Below are positions 1 to 6,930 of a stretch of DNA of 21,754 nucleotides, in pieces (the stretch's first letter is position 1; each line of letters starts with the position of its first letter). The notes beneath the pieces were generated by a model. The model saw only the letters and a list, made by a program, of their open reading frames with translations, was not told where the DNA came from and searched no databases. Origin of the DNA: an uncultured Bacilli bacterium (GTDB lineage Bacteria > Bacillota_I > Bacilli_A > RF39 > UBA660); assembly GCA_934096735.1 (NCBI GenBank), contig CAKOMS010000014.1, positions 1 through 21,754 of the forward strand, written 5' to 3'. A program made the position numbers and the translations under genes.

Positions 1-32
1 CCTCCTTGCCGGGAATTGGCTCCTTTATTATA

Positions 33-61
33 TCAAAAAGCCGCACCCTAGTGGTGCGGTT
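33..61 (-). terminator. Intrinsic terminator or attenuator on the minus strand
   Basis: A GC-rich 7-bp stem (CCGCACC at 41-47, GGTGCGG at 53-59) has a 5-base loop. On the minus strand it is followed by CTTTTTG, the layout of a Rho-independent terminator. No minus-strand gene lies between it and the promoter at 181-209, so it would end or attenuate a leader rather than a gene in this window. The plus-strand side has no clear U-run. Confidence 0.6.
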
Positions 62-79
62 CAAATTTCAATTTAGGTT

Positions 80-112
80 AAAAATTGTTGATAAGCAATA
101 AGTTTTCAACAA
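80..112 (-). other. Second hairpin with U-run in the minus-strand leader
   Basis: TTGTTGA (85-91) and TCAACAA (106-112) form a perfect 7-bp stem with a 14-base loop. On the minus strand the stem is followed by TTTTTAACC, which is terminator-like but AT-rich and weak. On the plus strand it is followed by CTTTTAAT. It lies upstream, in minus-strand order, of the stronger hairpin at 33-61. It may be part of a regulatory leader or a small RNA; no known RNA family is recognised. Confidence 0.35.
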
Positions 113-180
113 CTTTTAATATTAAACAAAAAGCCAAAAATTAATTAATGTATTTCAAAAAGTTTACTTACTACATTCTA

Positions 181-209
181 ACATTATCACAAAAGCATTA
201 ATTATTCAA
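181..209 (-). promoter_or_regulatory. Minus-strand promoter of an off-window leader
   Basis: On the minus strand TTGAAT (209-204) is followed by a 17-base spacer and TAATGT (186-181), with a TGn extended -10 directly upstream. The predicted start is near 174. The transcript would run about 140 bases to the hairpin at 33-61 and then to an AAGGAGG at the left edge (7-1), which could be the ribosome binding site of a gene beyond the window. Back to back with the plus-strand promoter at 213-241. Confidence 0.45.
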
Positions 210-212
210 GTC

Positions 213-252
213 TTGCATTTTTAATAATTAAAGTGTAATAAGTATATGGAGG
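213..252 (+). promoter_or_regulatory. Promoter and ribosome binding site of the methyltransferase gene
   Basis: TTGCAT (213-218), a 17-base spacer and TAATAA (236-241) form a plausible sigma-A promoter. The predicted start is around 247-249, directly at the GGAGG (248-252) that serves the ATG at 260. The 5' leader would be only about 12 bases. Confidence 0.5.
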
Positions 253-259
253 AAATTTT

Positions 260-1135
260 ATGAATAAAAATATGACTGCACTAATGAGTGCGTTTGTAAG
301 AATTTATCATTCAAAAAATAGTAATATAAAAATATATAATGATAAATATGGTGATAAAATAATCACAACTGAAGAGTATCATAGCATATCAGAAAATTTA
401 ACGAATGGAATTAAGTTTTTTAATCCAGAGTATCAAGGAAACAATCCTTTAAAATGGATAGTAAACAATAATCTGGCTCCAGCTGTACTTGCAAGATCTT
501 CATTTAATGAAAAACATTTATTAAATGAAATTAATTTAGGATTAAAGCAATATGTAATTTTAGCAACTGGTTATGATACATCATCATTTAAATTTAATAA
601 TGTTTTAAAGGTGTTTGAATTGGATAAAAAGGAAATGATTGAAGATAAGTTAGAGAGAATCAATAATGCTAAACTGGATACAACAAATATAAATTATATA
701 TCCGTTGATTTTGCGACCGATTGGGTTAATTCATTAATTGAAAACAAAAATTACAATTCAAGTGCTAAAACATTTTGTTCTCTTTTAGGCATAAGTTATT
801 ATTTAGAAAAAAACACTTTTAAAAATATCATCAAGGAAATATCTAAAATTATACCAAGTGGAAGCACTATTTTGTTTGATTATCCAAATATTTTTGAAAC
901 AAATAAAGAAAAAATAAATAAACAACTTGCTCAAGAAGCAAACGAAGAAATGAAATCAGTTTACTCCTACAATGCCATTGAAAAAATCGCAGAATCTTGT
1001 AATATGTTAGTGTATGAACATTTAGATTATAACGATATTAATAATATGTTCTTTTATAATTACAATACTATTAATCCTAGCAATAAAATAATTGCTTCAA
1101 AAGGAGTAAGTTACGTATATTTAGTAAAACGATAA
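260..1135 (+). CDS. SAM-dependent methyltransferase of the leucine carboxyl methyltransferase-like family (COG3315 type)
   Basis: This is a predicted cytoplasmic class I methyltransferase, 291 residues, a normal length for the family. The central block is diagnostic: an Arg-containing segment (LARSSF, about residues 76-81), then QYVILATGYDTSSFK (about 97-111), which is the SAM-binding glycine/acid motif of this family, then VFELDKKEMIEDK (about 117-129), whose acidic residue should bind the SAM ribose. The family methylates carboxyl or hydroxyl groups of small molecules or proteins; the substrate cannot be told here. The ATG at 260 has GGAGG eight bases upstream, and an in-frame ATG lies four codons further on. 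It stands alone, with its own promoter, facing the convergent sortase gene, so context gives no pathway. Base composition is like the rest of the window. Confidence 0.8.
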   Translation: MNKNMTALMSAFVRIYHSKNSNIKIYNDKYGDKIITTEEYHSISENLTNGIKFFNPEYQGNNPLKWIVNNNLAPAVLARSSFNEKHLLNEINLGLKQYVILATGYDTSSFKFNNVLKVFELDKKEMIEDKLERINNAKLDTTNINYISVDFATDWVNSLIENKNYNSSAKTFCSLLGISYYLEKNTFKNIIKEISKIIPSGSTILFDYPNIFETNKEKINKQLAQEANEEMKSVYSYNAIEKIAESCNMLVYEHLDYNDINNMFFYNYNTINPSNKIIASKGVSYVYLVKR

Positions 1136-1179
1136 GAAATAATAAGTGAATTAATCTAAAATGTAACTAATAAAGCTGA

Positions 1180-1212
1180 CTCTAAAAAAATAGAGAACTA
1201 CTTTAAAGGTAG
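1180..1212 (-). terminator. Weak terminator-like hairpins between convergent genes
   Basis: Two small inverted repeats lie between the methyltransferase and sortase stops: CTCTA/TAGAG (1180-1184 and 1191-1195) and CTAC/GTAG (1198-1201 and 1209-1212). Read on the minus strand, the second hairpin is followed by TTCTCTATTTTTTT, which would fit weak termination after the sortase gene. The stems are short, so this is tentative. Confidence 0.3.
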
Positions 1213-1225
1213 CATTTTAAACTAT

Positions 1226-2041
1226 TTATTTGCTTTCTGTTTTTATAAGTTTTGCATGTACCACTAATTTATTTGTACTTTTATAACAAGTAGAAAGAGT
1301 TAAAATTGTATTACTTGTATTTACACTTGTATTAAAATCATAAAAACTTCTATTTTTAATCATATCTAAAAAATTTTGATAATGATTATCATCTTTAAAT
1401 TCAGTTAATAAATAATCATTTGTAGAAGGAATATAATAAACGCTAAATATTTGCCATAGACTATTTTCATTTAAAGAAGAGATTTTAATAACATAGTTAT
1501 CAGTATTATTAAACCATTCATCCTTTAACACATTTTTTAAAGTTCCAAACATAGTCTTATCAATTCTAGCATGTGCATAAATAATTGTATTTTTATTTGT
1601 AAAATCATTATTTCTATAATCCATAAATAACCAACCAGCATTATTATAAGATTTATCAAAACTATGATTTAAATAATAACTATTATTAGTTGATTGAACA
1701 AATGGATAATTAATATTTGTGCCATTTACTTGAATCCATCCCTTAACATCAGAATTAATTTTTTTAAGTTCACTAAAATCAACATCTATCATATTCATTT
1801 TTAAATAGTCCCAATATGGATTAGATTTTGGTACATCTTCACTTTGTTTAACAACTAGAGTATTATTGTTATCATTATTTTCATTAATAATAGTTTTATT
1901 TTGCAACTGTTTAATTTGGTTATCGGTTTTACCTGCATCAATTTTCCATTTAACTATCTCAAAAACAGAATATACTAACAAACAAATAAAAAATACATTT
2001 ACAATTATTAAAATAATTTTTTTCGAGTTAAATCTTTTCAT
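1226..2041 (-). CDS. Class B sortase-like cysteine transpeptidase
   Basis: Sortases cleave sorting signals of surface proteins and join them to the cell wall or to pilins outside the membrane. This 271-residue protein has an N-terminal signal anchor (about 8-30), a polar linker to about residue 75, and a SrtB-like catalytic domain. The expected catalytic His is H157 in IIYAHAR, and the Cys is C252 in LTLSTC. The motifs WIQVNGTNINYPFVQ and YYLNHSF are typical of SrtB-type enzymes. The third catalytic residue, Arg in the strand after the TLSTC loop, appears to be Lys (K258 in TNKLVVHAKL), from codon AAA. No LPxTG- or NPxTN-type substrate is encoded in the window, so it is probably a stand-alone sortase. 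The ATG is served by AAAGGTG at 2058-2052. Family assignment is firm; activity is uncertain because of the Lys. Confidence 0.85.
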   Translation of the reverse strand: MKRFNSKKIILIIVNVFFICLLVYSVFEIVKWKIDAGKTDNQIKQLQNKTIINENNDNNNTLVVKQSEDVPKSNPYWDYLKMNMIDVDFSELKKINSDVKGWIQVNGTNINYPFVQSTNNSYYLNHSFDKSYNNAGWLFMDYRNNDFTNKNTIIYAHARIDKTMFGTLKNVLKDEWFNNTDNYVIKISSLNENSLWQIFSVYYIPSTNDYLLTEFKDDNHYQNFLDMIKNRSFYDFNTSVNTSNTILTLSTCYKSTNKLVVHAKLIKTESK

Positions 2042-2051
2042 TTTATAATGT

Positions 2052-2069
2052 CACCTTTAAAGTATTATA
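2052..2069 (-). promoter_or_regulatory. Sortase promoter -10 and ribosome binding site
   Basis: On the minus strand a consensus TATAAT (2069-2064) is preceded by TG. The -35 is poor (CTTTCT or TTTCTT at the right distance). The predicted start is near 2057, which overlaps the Shine-Dalgarno AAAGGTG (2058-2052) serving the ATG that begins at 2041. Confidence 0.5.
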
Positions 2070-2118
2070 CATTATTTAAGACATTAAGAAAGTATTAATT
2101 AAACATTTTAACTTCAAA

Positions 2119-2160
2119 TTGAATAAATATTATTGTAAAATTATTAATATAAACAGGAGG
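2119..2160 (+). promoter_or_regulatory. Promoter and ribosome binding site of the phosphodiesterase/Nudix pair
   Basis: TTGAAT (2119-2124), 17 bases, then TATTAA (2142-2147). The predicted start at about 2154 immediately precedes the strong AGGAGG (2155-2160) for the ATG at 2166. The promoter is divergent from the sortase promoter. Confidence 0.5.
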
Positions 2161-2165
2161 AAACT

Positions 2166-3284
2166 ATGAAAGTAAAAAATAATTATGATGAGTGTTTAAC
2201 AAATTTAGCATGCTCAATAAAAAAATATTTTAATTTAGATTACAAACATAAAACAATTGATTATATCGACAAATTATTAAATGAAAAAAAGCCTAAAAAT
2301 GTTGTAACAATATTATGCGACGGTATGGGTTCAAATATATTAGATAGAACTTTAGAAGAAGATTCATTTTTAATAAAAAACAGATTAAAAGCAATAACTT
2401 CTGTATTTCCAGCAACAACTGTCGCAGCTACAACTTCTATGATGACCGGATTAAATCCTGTTGAAACAGGTATGTTAGGTTGGGATATGTATTACAAAGA
2501 AATTGATAAAACAATAACAGTCTATTTAAATTGTGAGAAAAGTGATGAAAATCATATTCCTGTAGATGAAGCAATCGAGTATAAAAAAAATCATATGATA
2601 ACTAAACCAATAAATGATGAAATAAATGAAAAAGGTGTAGATAAAGGGTATATATTATTTCCATTCGGTCCAAATTCATACAAAGATATAGATGATTTAT
2701 TTGAAAAAATAGAATCACTTTGTACTCTAGATGAAAGAAAATATATTTATGCTTATAATACAGAACCTGACAGTAGTATGCATGTATTGGGTACCGATGC
2801 TACAAAAGTAAAAGATATAATAAAAAATATTAATGATAAAATTGAAATGTTGAGTAGAAAATTAACTGATACAATTATTTTTGTAGTAGCAGATCATGGA
2901 CACATAAATATAGAAAATATTATGCTAGATGATTATAAAGATTTAGTGGATTGTCTAAAAAGAAACACCTCCCTAGAAGCAAGAGCAGTAAATTTTTATA
3001 TAAAAGAAAATAAATTAGATATTTTCCCTAGTCTATTTAATAAATATTTTAAAGAAGATTTTGATTTATATTCCAAAAAAGAAATAATTGATAGTGGACT
3101 TTTTGGTGATGGAGTAGAAAACGATATCTTTAAAGACTCAATTGGAGATTTTATTGCTATAGCAAAAACTAATAAAGCAATTTTATATAATGGTTCGGAA
3201 GAACTTAAATCTCAACATGCAGGATATACTGATGATGAAATATTTGTGCCATTAATAGTAATAGATACTGATAAATTTAATTAA
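2166..3284 (+). CDS. Alkaline phosphatase superfamily protein (type I phosphodiesterase/nucleotide pyrophosphatase-like)
   Basis: This is a predicted metal-dependent phosphohydrolase with no signal peptide, so cytoplasmic, 372 residues. The metal and nucleophile motifs of the superfamily are all present in order: CDGMG with D52; the FPATT nucleophile segment (T84 or T85) followed by SMMTGLNP; EPDSSMHVLG with D202 and H206; DHGH with D243 and H244; and QHAGYTDDE with H351. This matches the nucleotide pyrophosphatase/phosphodiesterase branch, which splits phosphodiester or pyrophosphate bonds. The real substrate is not evident. Fifteen bases downstream is a Nudix hydrolase gene on the same strand, so both may act on nucleoside diphosphate derivatives; this is an inference from context only. 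The start ATG has a full AGGAGG six bases upstream. Confidence 0.85.
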   Translation: MKVKNNYDECLTNLACSIKKYFNLDYKHKTIDYIDKLLNEKKPKNVVTILCDGMGSNILDRTLEEDSFLIKNRLKAITSVFPATTVAATTSMMTGLNPVETGMLGWDMYYKEIDKTITVYLNCEKSDENHIPVDEAIEYKKNHMITKPINDEINEKGVDKGYILFPFGPNSYKDIDDLFEKIESLCTLDERKYIYAYNTEPDSSMHVLGTDATKVKDIIKNINDKIEMLSRKLTDTIIFVVADHGHINIENIMLDDYKDLVDCLKRNTSLEARAVNFYIKENKLDIFPSLFNKYFKEDFDLYSKKEIIDSGLFGDGVENDIFKDSIGDFIAIAKTNKAILYNGSEELKSQHAGYTDDEIFVPLIVIDTDKFN

Positions 3285-3299
3285 AAAAGGAGAATAATT

Positions 3300-3878
3300 A
3301 TGTTTAAAAAAAATATGAGAGAATATACCCATGAAGAATTTGTAAATTTAGTTCTACAATTAAATGAACAAGAATTATTAGAATTAAGTGCAACAAAAGG
3401 TGGTTATCCAGTTTTATTTAGAATGTCACTAGATGAGAGAATAAAACACATTCCATTTATTCAAACAGGTTCAGCAATCATAATAAGAAACGAATTAGGA
3501 GAAATATTATTGCAACAAAGAACTGATAGAGATATATGGGGACTTCCTGGTGGTTGTCAAGATTTAGGGGAAGATTTAAAAACAACTGCAGTAAGAGAAG
3601 CATATGAAGAAACTGGGCTTAAATTAAATATAAAAGATTTAAAACTTATTGATACATTATCCGGGGAAACTAGAAAAAATAATTATCCGAATGGAGATAT
3701 CGTATACAATAACACTTCACTTTATTTAGTAGATGTTGCAAAAATTGATACTGAAAATTTAAAAGGAGACTCTGAGACTAAAAAACTAAAATTTTTTTCC
3801 ATATCAAACTTACCAACAAAAATTATGGACTATGACCTAATCAAAGCATATAATGAATACCATAATAAGGAAAACTAG
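3300..3878 (+). CDS. Nudix hydrolase
   Basis: Nudix enzymes hydrolyse a nucleoside diphosphate linked to another moiety, using Mg2+. The Nudix box is complete and canonical: G85, five residues, E91, seven residues, then REAYEETGL (99-107). Upstream is the usual IWGLPGG lead-in (79-85). The protein is 192 residues, longer than minimal Nudix domains, with an alpha-helical N-terminal extension (about 1-50, rich in Glu and Leu) before the domain starts at HIPFIQTGSAIII. Similar extended forms occur in Gram-positive Nudix proteins. The substrate cannot be predicted. AAAAGGAG lies upstream of the ATG at 3300. It follows the phosphodiesterase gene after 15 bases without a terminator, so the two are probably cotranscribed. 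Confidence 0.88.
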   Translation: MFKKNMREYTHEEFVNLVLQLNEQELLELSATKGGYPVLFRMSLDERIKHIPFIQTGSAIIIRNELGEILLQQRTDRDIWGLPGGCQDLGEDLKTTAVREAYEETGLKLNIKDLKLIDTLSGETRKNNYPNGDIVYNNTSLYLVDVAKIDTENLKGDSETKKLKFFSISNLPTKIMDYDLIKAYNEYHNKEN

Positions 3879-3922
3879 AAAACAAATATATATATATATT
3901 TTTATAAAAAAGTATTATACTA

Positions 3923-3940
3923 TAATTAGAATGGAAGGAA
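3923..3940 (+). promoter_or_regulatory. Flavodoxin promoter -10 and ribosome binding site
   Basis: A perfect TATAAT (3923-3928) lies after an A/T-rich stretch with no good -35 element. The predicted start near 3935 coincides with the Shine-Dalgarno GGAAGG (3935-3940) for the ATG at 3947. Confidence 0.45.
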
Positions 3941-3946
3941 TTAATA

Positions 3947-4411
3947 ATGAAAGGAATTATAATTTATTATTCATATAGTGGAAATACAAAATTAATAGCA
4001 GATTATTTAAGTAAAAAGTATGGATTTGAGGAAGTAATGTTAAAACCACAAAAAGATTATACAAACGATTATGATGCTTTAGTAAACGAAGAAGAAAAGA
4101 AAATGCACGACAAAGAATTAGTACCAATTGAAAACATTAATATAAATTTAAATGACTATGATATTGTAGTGCTTGGAAGTCCAGTTTGGTGGTATCATAT
4201 TCATGGAACATTAAGAACATTCTTGAATAATTATAATTTAGACGACAAAAAAGTATATGCTTATGCCACGAATGGTGGTTGGGTAGGAGATGCTAAAAAA
4301 GATTATGAAGAATATGTTAAGTTAATTAAATTTTTAGATATCCCTTTTAAAGGAAAAGAAATACAAATAAAAAAAGAAGTATTAGATAATTGGATAGAAG
4401 TTAAAAATTGA
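3947..4411 (+). CDS. Flavodoxin-like FMN protein
   Basis: This is a predicted soluble electron-transfer flavoprotein of 154 residues. It starts with a beta strand and the FMN-phosphate loop YSYSGNTK (about 8-15). The second FMN-contact region is VVLGSPVWWYHIHGTLRTF (about 78-96), where the GSPVWW segment is typical of the Flavodoxin_4 type, and YAYATNGGWVGD forms the third loop. The ORF ends in TGA, one of the stops showing that UGA is read as stop here. Immediately after the stop lie the remains of a DUF362-like gene, whose intact relatives carry ferredoxin-type iron-sulfur clusters, so the flavodoxin may once have had a redox partner here. That link is an inference. The physiological donor and acceptor are unknown. 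Confidence 0.85.
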   Translation: MKGIIIYYSYSGNTKLIADYLSKKYGFEEVMLKPQKDYTNDYDALVNEEEKKMHDKELVPIENININLNDYDIVVLGSPVWWYHIHGTLRTFLNNYNLDDKKVYAYATNGGWVGDAKKDYEEYVKLIKFLDIPFKGKEIQIKKEVLDNWIEVKN

Positions 4412-4613
4412 AAAAAATAAAGTTTTTTTTACAAAAGAAATAACAAGTGATAGTTTAGTAAAAATTTATGAAGCATTAAATAGAGAATTGAAAGGAAAAG
4501 TTGCTATAAAAATTTCAACTGGAGAATTAGGTGGACATAATTAATTAGCACTCTCTTTAATAGAAAAATTAGGATTAGGTTCACAAGAATATGAATTGAT
4601 AAATATTGATTAA
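4408..4613 (+). pseudogene. Eroded DUF362-family gene: N-terminal and C-terminal ends only
   Basis: Reading the frame of 4431 gives TKEITSDSLVKIYEAL, then LKGKVAIKISTGELGGHN, and a stop at 4542-4544. This resembles the N-terminus of DUF362 proteins (ferredoxin-cluster proteins usually more than 300 residues). The same frame continues directly into LIEKLGLGSQEYELINID with a stop at 4611-4613, which resembles the usual C-terminus of the family. The whole middle is therefore missing. A TTG at 4408 with MKKIKFF is one base out of frame across a run of eight T's (4423-4430), so a frameshift may add to the damage. No tool search was possible; the assignment rests on remembered family motifs. Confidence 0.65.
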
Positions 4614-4615
4614 TT

Positions 4616-4656
4616 AAAAAAGATAAATTTTGAAAATACTTAATTTATCTTTTTTT
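4616..4656 (+). terminator. Intrinsic terminator after the flavodoxin/DUF362 remnant
   Basis: A 14-bp inverted repeat, arms at 4616-4629 and 4642-4655 with GATAAATT and AATTTATC at the core, has a 12-base loop and ends in seven T's. The A-run on the left arm makes it usable in both directions. Confidence 0.65.
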
Positions 4657-4709
4657 ATGAAAAAATAAATAAGGTAATGTATAATAAATCTCCGTTAAGG
4701 ATAAAGTAA

Positions 4710-5285
4710 ATGGAATTAGTATATTCAAAGAAACTTATAGAAATATTAACAACAGGAAAAGATAGTAATAAATATACTTTAAATTTTTTGAATGGAAAAT
4801 ACTTTCTTACTCCTCCAAAGTCTTGTGAGTATTATAAACCAGTAATAATTATCTCAAATATAGAAGATTTAGAAATAAAGTTAAAAGAATATTTTGATGC
4901 TTTAAAGCAATTATATGATTTAAATAAAGATTCTAAATATGCCATAGATTACTATTACAGAATTTTAATAAATAATTTAACCAATTCAGATTCTTTTGAA
5001 CTGGTTAAATTTGTTGCATTAAGAACAGCATTTTTAGAAGATACTACATTTGACGCATTAGAAGAAGAAACAATTGTTACTACTTCAGAAATAAATGGAG
5101 TAAATGTAACATATTCTTGTATAAAATGCTTAGAAGTACCAGGTTTAGAAACACCATTTATTATTGAGTTTTTTATGACAATAAATGATAAAAAGTATGA
5201 ATTACCAATTGTGAGATATGGTATAAAAGATTACGAATATTTTAAAGGAGTAGTAAATAAGTTTAACAGTGGGATAAAAAAATAG
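4710..5285 (+). CDS. Unrecognised protein, upstream part of a gene split by a frameshift
   Basis: I do not recognise this 191-residue protein. It has no membrane segment or signal peptide and looks soluble. It contains a helical, Tyr- and Asp-rich middle (about residues 50-85) and a beta-rich stretch with two Cys close together (YSCIKCLEV, about 134-142). It ends at a TAG (5283-5285) directly after ATA AAA AAA. The reading frame shifted by -1 at this run stays open for another 86 codons, to 5539, so this is probably the first part of a product of about 277 residues. The start has only a modest ribosome site (AAGG at 4697-4700), and a TATAAT lies at 4680-4685. There is no obvious relation to the neighbouring redox or phosphatase genes. 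Confidence 0.5.
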   Translation: MELVYSKKLIEILTTGKDSNKYTLNFLNGKYFLTPPKSCEYYKPVIIISNIEDLEIKLKEYFDALKQLYDLNKDSKYAIDYYYRILINNLTNSDSFELVKFVALRTAFLEDTTFDALEEETIVTTSEINGVNVTYSCIKCLEVPGLETPFIIEFFMTINDKKYELPIVRYGIKDYEYFKGVVNKFNSGIKK

Positions 5286-5539
5286 TTATACCGGATTTTA
5301 TCTATGCTAGATATAAACGCTATTATAAGAATTCCTCAGAAGAAAAAAGTGATGAAATGTTAGAAAGAATATTTAATAAATTTCATATGCTTTTAAAAAG
5401 AATGGAAAAACAAGTAATAGGTATTGAAGTAGATGCTTATTGTAATGAATTTGATAGCAAAACTCATTGGACATTAAAAAGACTAAAATCAAATAATATT
5501 GAAACCGAAAAAATATTAAATTCAAAAAATGACAACTAG
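5282..5539 (+). other. Downstream part of the split unrecognised gene
   Basis: From ATA at 5282 in the -1 frame there is an open stretch of 85 codons ending at TAG 5537-5539. It begins IVIPDFIYARYKRYY and continues through an acidic-basic helical region to a charged C-terminus. There is no start codon with a ribosome site at its head: the first ATG in frame, at 5357, has no convincing Shine-Dalgarno. It is therefore best read as a continuation of the gene at 4710, joined by frameshifting, or as a piece left by a one-base deletion in the A-run. The function is unknown. Confidence 0.5.
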
Positions 5540-5570
5540 AAAAAAATATGATAAAATCAAACTAGAGGTG
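5529..5570 (+). promoter_or_regulatory. Promoter and ribosome binding site of the Ppx/GppA-like gene
   Basis: ATGACA (5529-5534), 17 bases, then TAAAAT (5552-5557) with a TGn extended -10. The predicted start at about 5563-5564 coincides with the Shine-Dalgarno AGAGGTG (5564-5570) for the ATG at 5575. The -35 overlaps the last codons of the preceding gene. Confidence 0.5.
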
Positions 5571-5574
5571 CAGT

Positions 5575-6477
5575 ATGAAAAATAATACATTTGCTATAAT
5601 TGAAATAGGAAGTTCTAATACTAAAGTTAAAATTTTTGAAAATGAAAAAATTTTATTTGAAGAAAGTACTACAATAGAGTTCAAAAAAAATTATAAGCTA
5701 AATAAAAAAATAATTACTAATGATTTAGAAAAACTATATACTATAATTGAAAAAACTTTAGAGTATACAAATAATGTTAACGTATATGGTTGTAGCATTT
5801 TTAGAACTATTGAAAATGATGAACTAACATCTATTAATGAAATTCTTCTTAGCAAGTATAATTTAAAAATTACCGTTGTATCGCAAGAAGAAGAGGCAGA
5901 ATATACTGCTTTAGGATGTTATAAAAATTTACCATACCAAGAAAGAATTTGTATTTTTGTAGGAGGTGGCGGATCTACCGAGTTAATATTTGTGAAAAAT
6001 GGTAAAATTGAAAAGAAACTATTTTTTGAATTTGGAGCAGTAGATATAACAAATAAATTTGAAACTTTAAAAGAAGACAAACCAACATGTACTTTTAAAG
6101 AAGTATATGATTATATAGATGGAATTATGGATATTCAAAATGAAGAAGCACCATTATTAATTTTAGCAGGAGGAGATTTTCCTTTTTGGTACATTTCAGC
6201 AAAATATGAAATGAAACATAACAATTTATATAAAAGGGATAATCAACCATTTCTTTTAACAAAAGATAAGTGTAATGAATACGATTTAGATTCATTTAAA
6301 AAATCATTAAATGAAATTAAAGAAAATAGTAGTAATCCTTTATGGTTTGACGGTGCAAGGGCAATGAGAGTTATCGCAAATGTAGTTATGAACAAAATAA
6401 ATGCAAAAAATATAATACCAACTAAAATAAACATGATTGATGGAATAAAAAGTAAGTTAATAGATTTTTATAGGTAA
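5575..6477 (+). CDS. Ppx/GppA-type phosphatase (exopolyphosphatase-like)
   Basis: This family has the actin/Hsp70-like ATPase fold and removes terminal phosphate from polyphosphate or from pppGpp. In this 300-residue protein the first phosphate loop is IIEIGSSNTKVKI (about 8-20). The segment QEEEAEYTALG (104-114) corresponds to the region with the catalytic Glu. The second phosphate loop is FVGGGGSTEL (128-137), followed by FGAVDIT. It ends with a short domain containing DGARAMR and has no C-terminal HD domain, so it is the short, single-module form. The first loop has Glu (E10) where many relatives have Asp. Polyphosphate versus pppGpp cannot be separated from sequence alone. A small anchored protein gene starts six bases downstream and is probably cotranscribed. 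Confidence 0.78.
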   Translation: MKNNTFAIIEIGSSNTKVKIFENEKILFEESTTIEFKKNYKLNKKIITNDLEKLYTIIEKTLEYTNNVNVYGCSIFRTIENDELTSINEILLSKYNLKITVVSQEEEAEYTALGCYKNLPYQERICIFVGGGGSTELIFVKNGKIEKKLFFEFGAVDITNKFETLKEDKPTCTFKEVYDYIDGIMDIQNEEAPLLILAGGDFPFWYISAKYEMKHNNLYKRDNQPFLLTKDKCNEYDLDSFKKSLNEIKENSSNPLWFDGARAMRVIANVVMNKINAKNIIPTKINMIDGIKSKLIDFYR

Positions 6478-6482
6478 TATTA

Positions 6483-6833
6483 ATGAAAAAAGTAGTAAAC
6501 ATAATTCTTGTAGTTTTGATATTTTTGATGTTAATTGTTTATAAAGTGGTAAATAATACTAATAAAGTTGAAATAGAAATTGGTGCTATTAACACATATA
6601 ATGGAAAAACTACAATTATTGGAAGTACACAAGAAGACACTAAAGAAATAAAAACATCTGCAATCGTAAGTTTTATTGTAAAAGATGACACTAAAATTTT
6701 AAAAAATAAAAATATAATAAAAAAAGATAAACTAAAAGTAAGAGATAAAATAACTGTTACTTATGATGACAAAAACACTGAAGTTACACCAATTAAACTA
6801 TTGAATGTAAGTAACATAGAAATAATAAAATAA
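6483..6833 (+). CDS. Small membrane-anchored extracellular protein of unknown function
   Basis: This 116-residue protein has an N-terminal hydrophobic segment (about residues 4-21, flanked by Lys) that should act as a signal anchor. The rest, outside the membrane, is Lys- and Thr-rich with alternating beta-strand patterns: an IEIGAINTYNGKTTIIG stretch, then IKKDKLKVRDKITVTYDD. This pattern recalls small OB-fold-like secreted proteins of Gram-positives (DUF3221-like), but I cannot assign a family with confidence. It begins six bases after the Ppx/GppA-like gene with only a weak ribosome site (TAGGT), suggesting translational coupling. No terminator is seen after it. Confidence 0.6.
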   Translation: MKKVVNIILVVLIFLMLIVYKVVNNTNKVEIEIGAINTYNGKTTIIGSTQEDTKEIKTSAIVSFIVKDDTKILKNKNIIKKDKLKVRDKITVTYDDKNTEVTPIKLLNVSNIEIIK

Positions 6834-6880
6834 ATAATATACAATTCAACTTAAAGTAGAAATATTCAACTGATAATTTA

Positions 6881-6923
6881 TTGATAAATACGCTTTCTTT
6901 TTATATTATGTAAAAGAAAGGAG
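6881..6923 (+). promoter_or_regulatory. Promoter and ribosome binding site of the rhodanese/lipoprotein operon
   Basis: TTGATA (6881-6886), 17 bases, then TATTAT (6904-6909) is close to the sigma-A consensus. The predicted start near 6916 abuts the Shine-Dalgarno AAAGGAG (6917-6923), which serves the ATG at 6931. Confidence 0.6.
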
Positions 6924-6930
6924 AAAAAAT

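Noticed and set aside
1..7. CCTCCTT at the left edge looks like the 3' end of 16S rRNA (anti-Shine-Dalgarno).
   Set aside because: Only seven bases are visible and the following sequence is not rRNA-like. On the minus strand the same bases read AAGGAGG, which is a simpler explanation as a ribosome site.
1..200. A T-box riboswitch in the minus-strand leader.
   Set aside because: The conserved T-box sequence (GGGTGG.ACCGCG type) is not present before the terminator, and the leader is shorter than usual.
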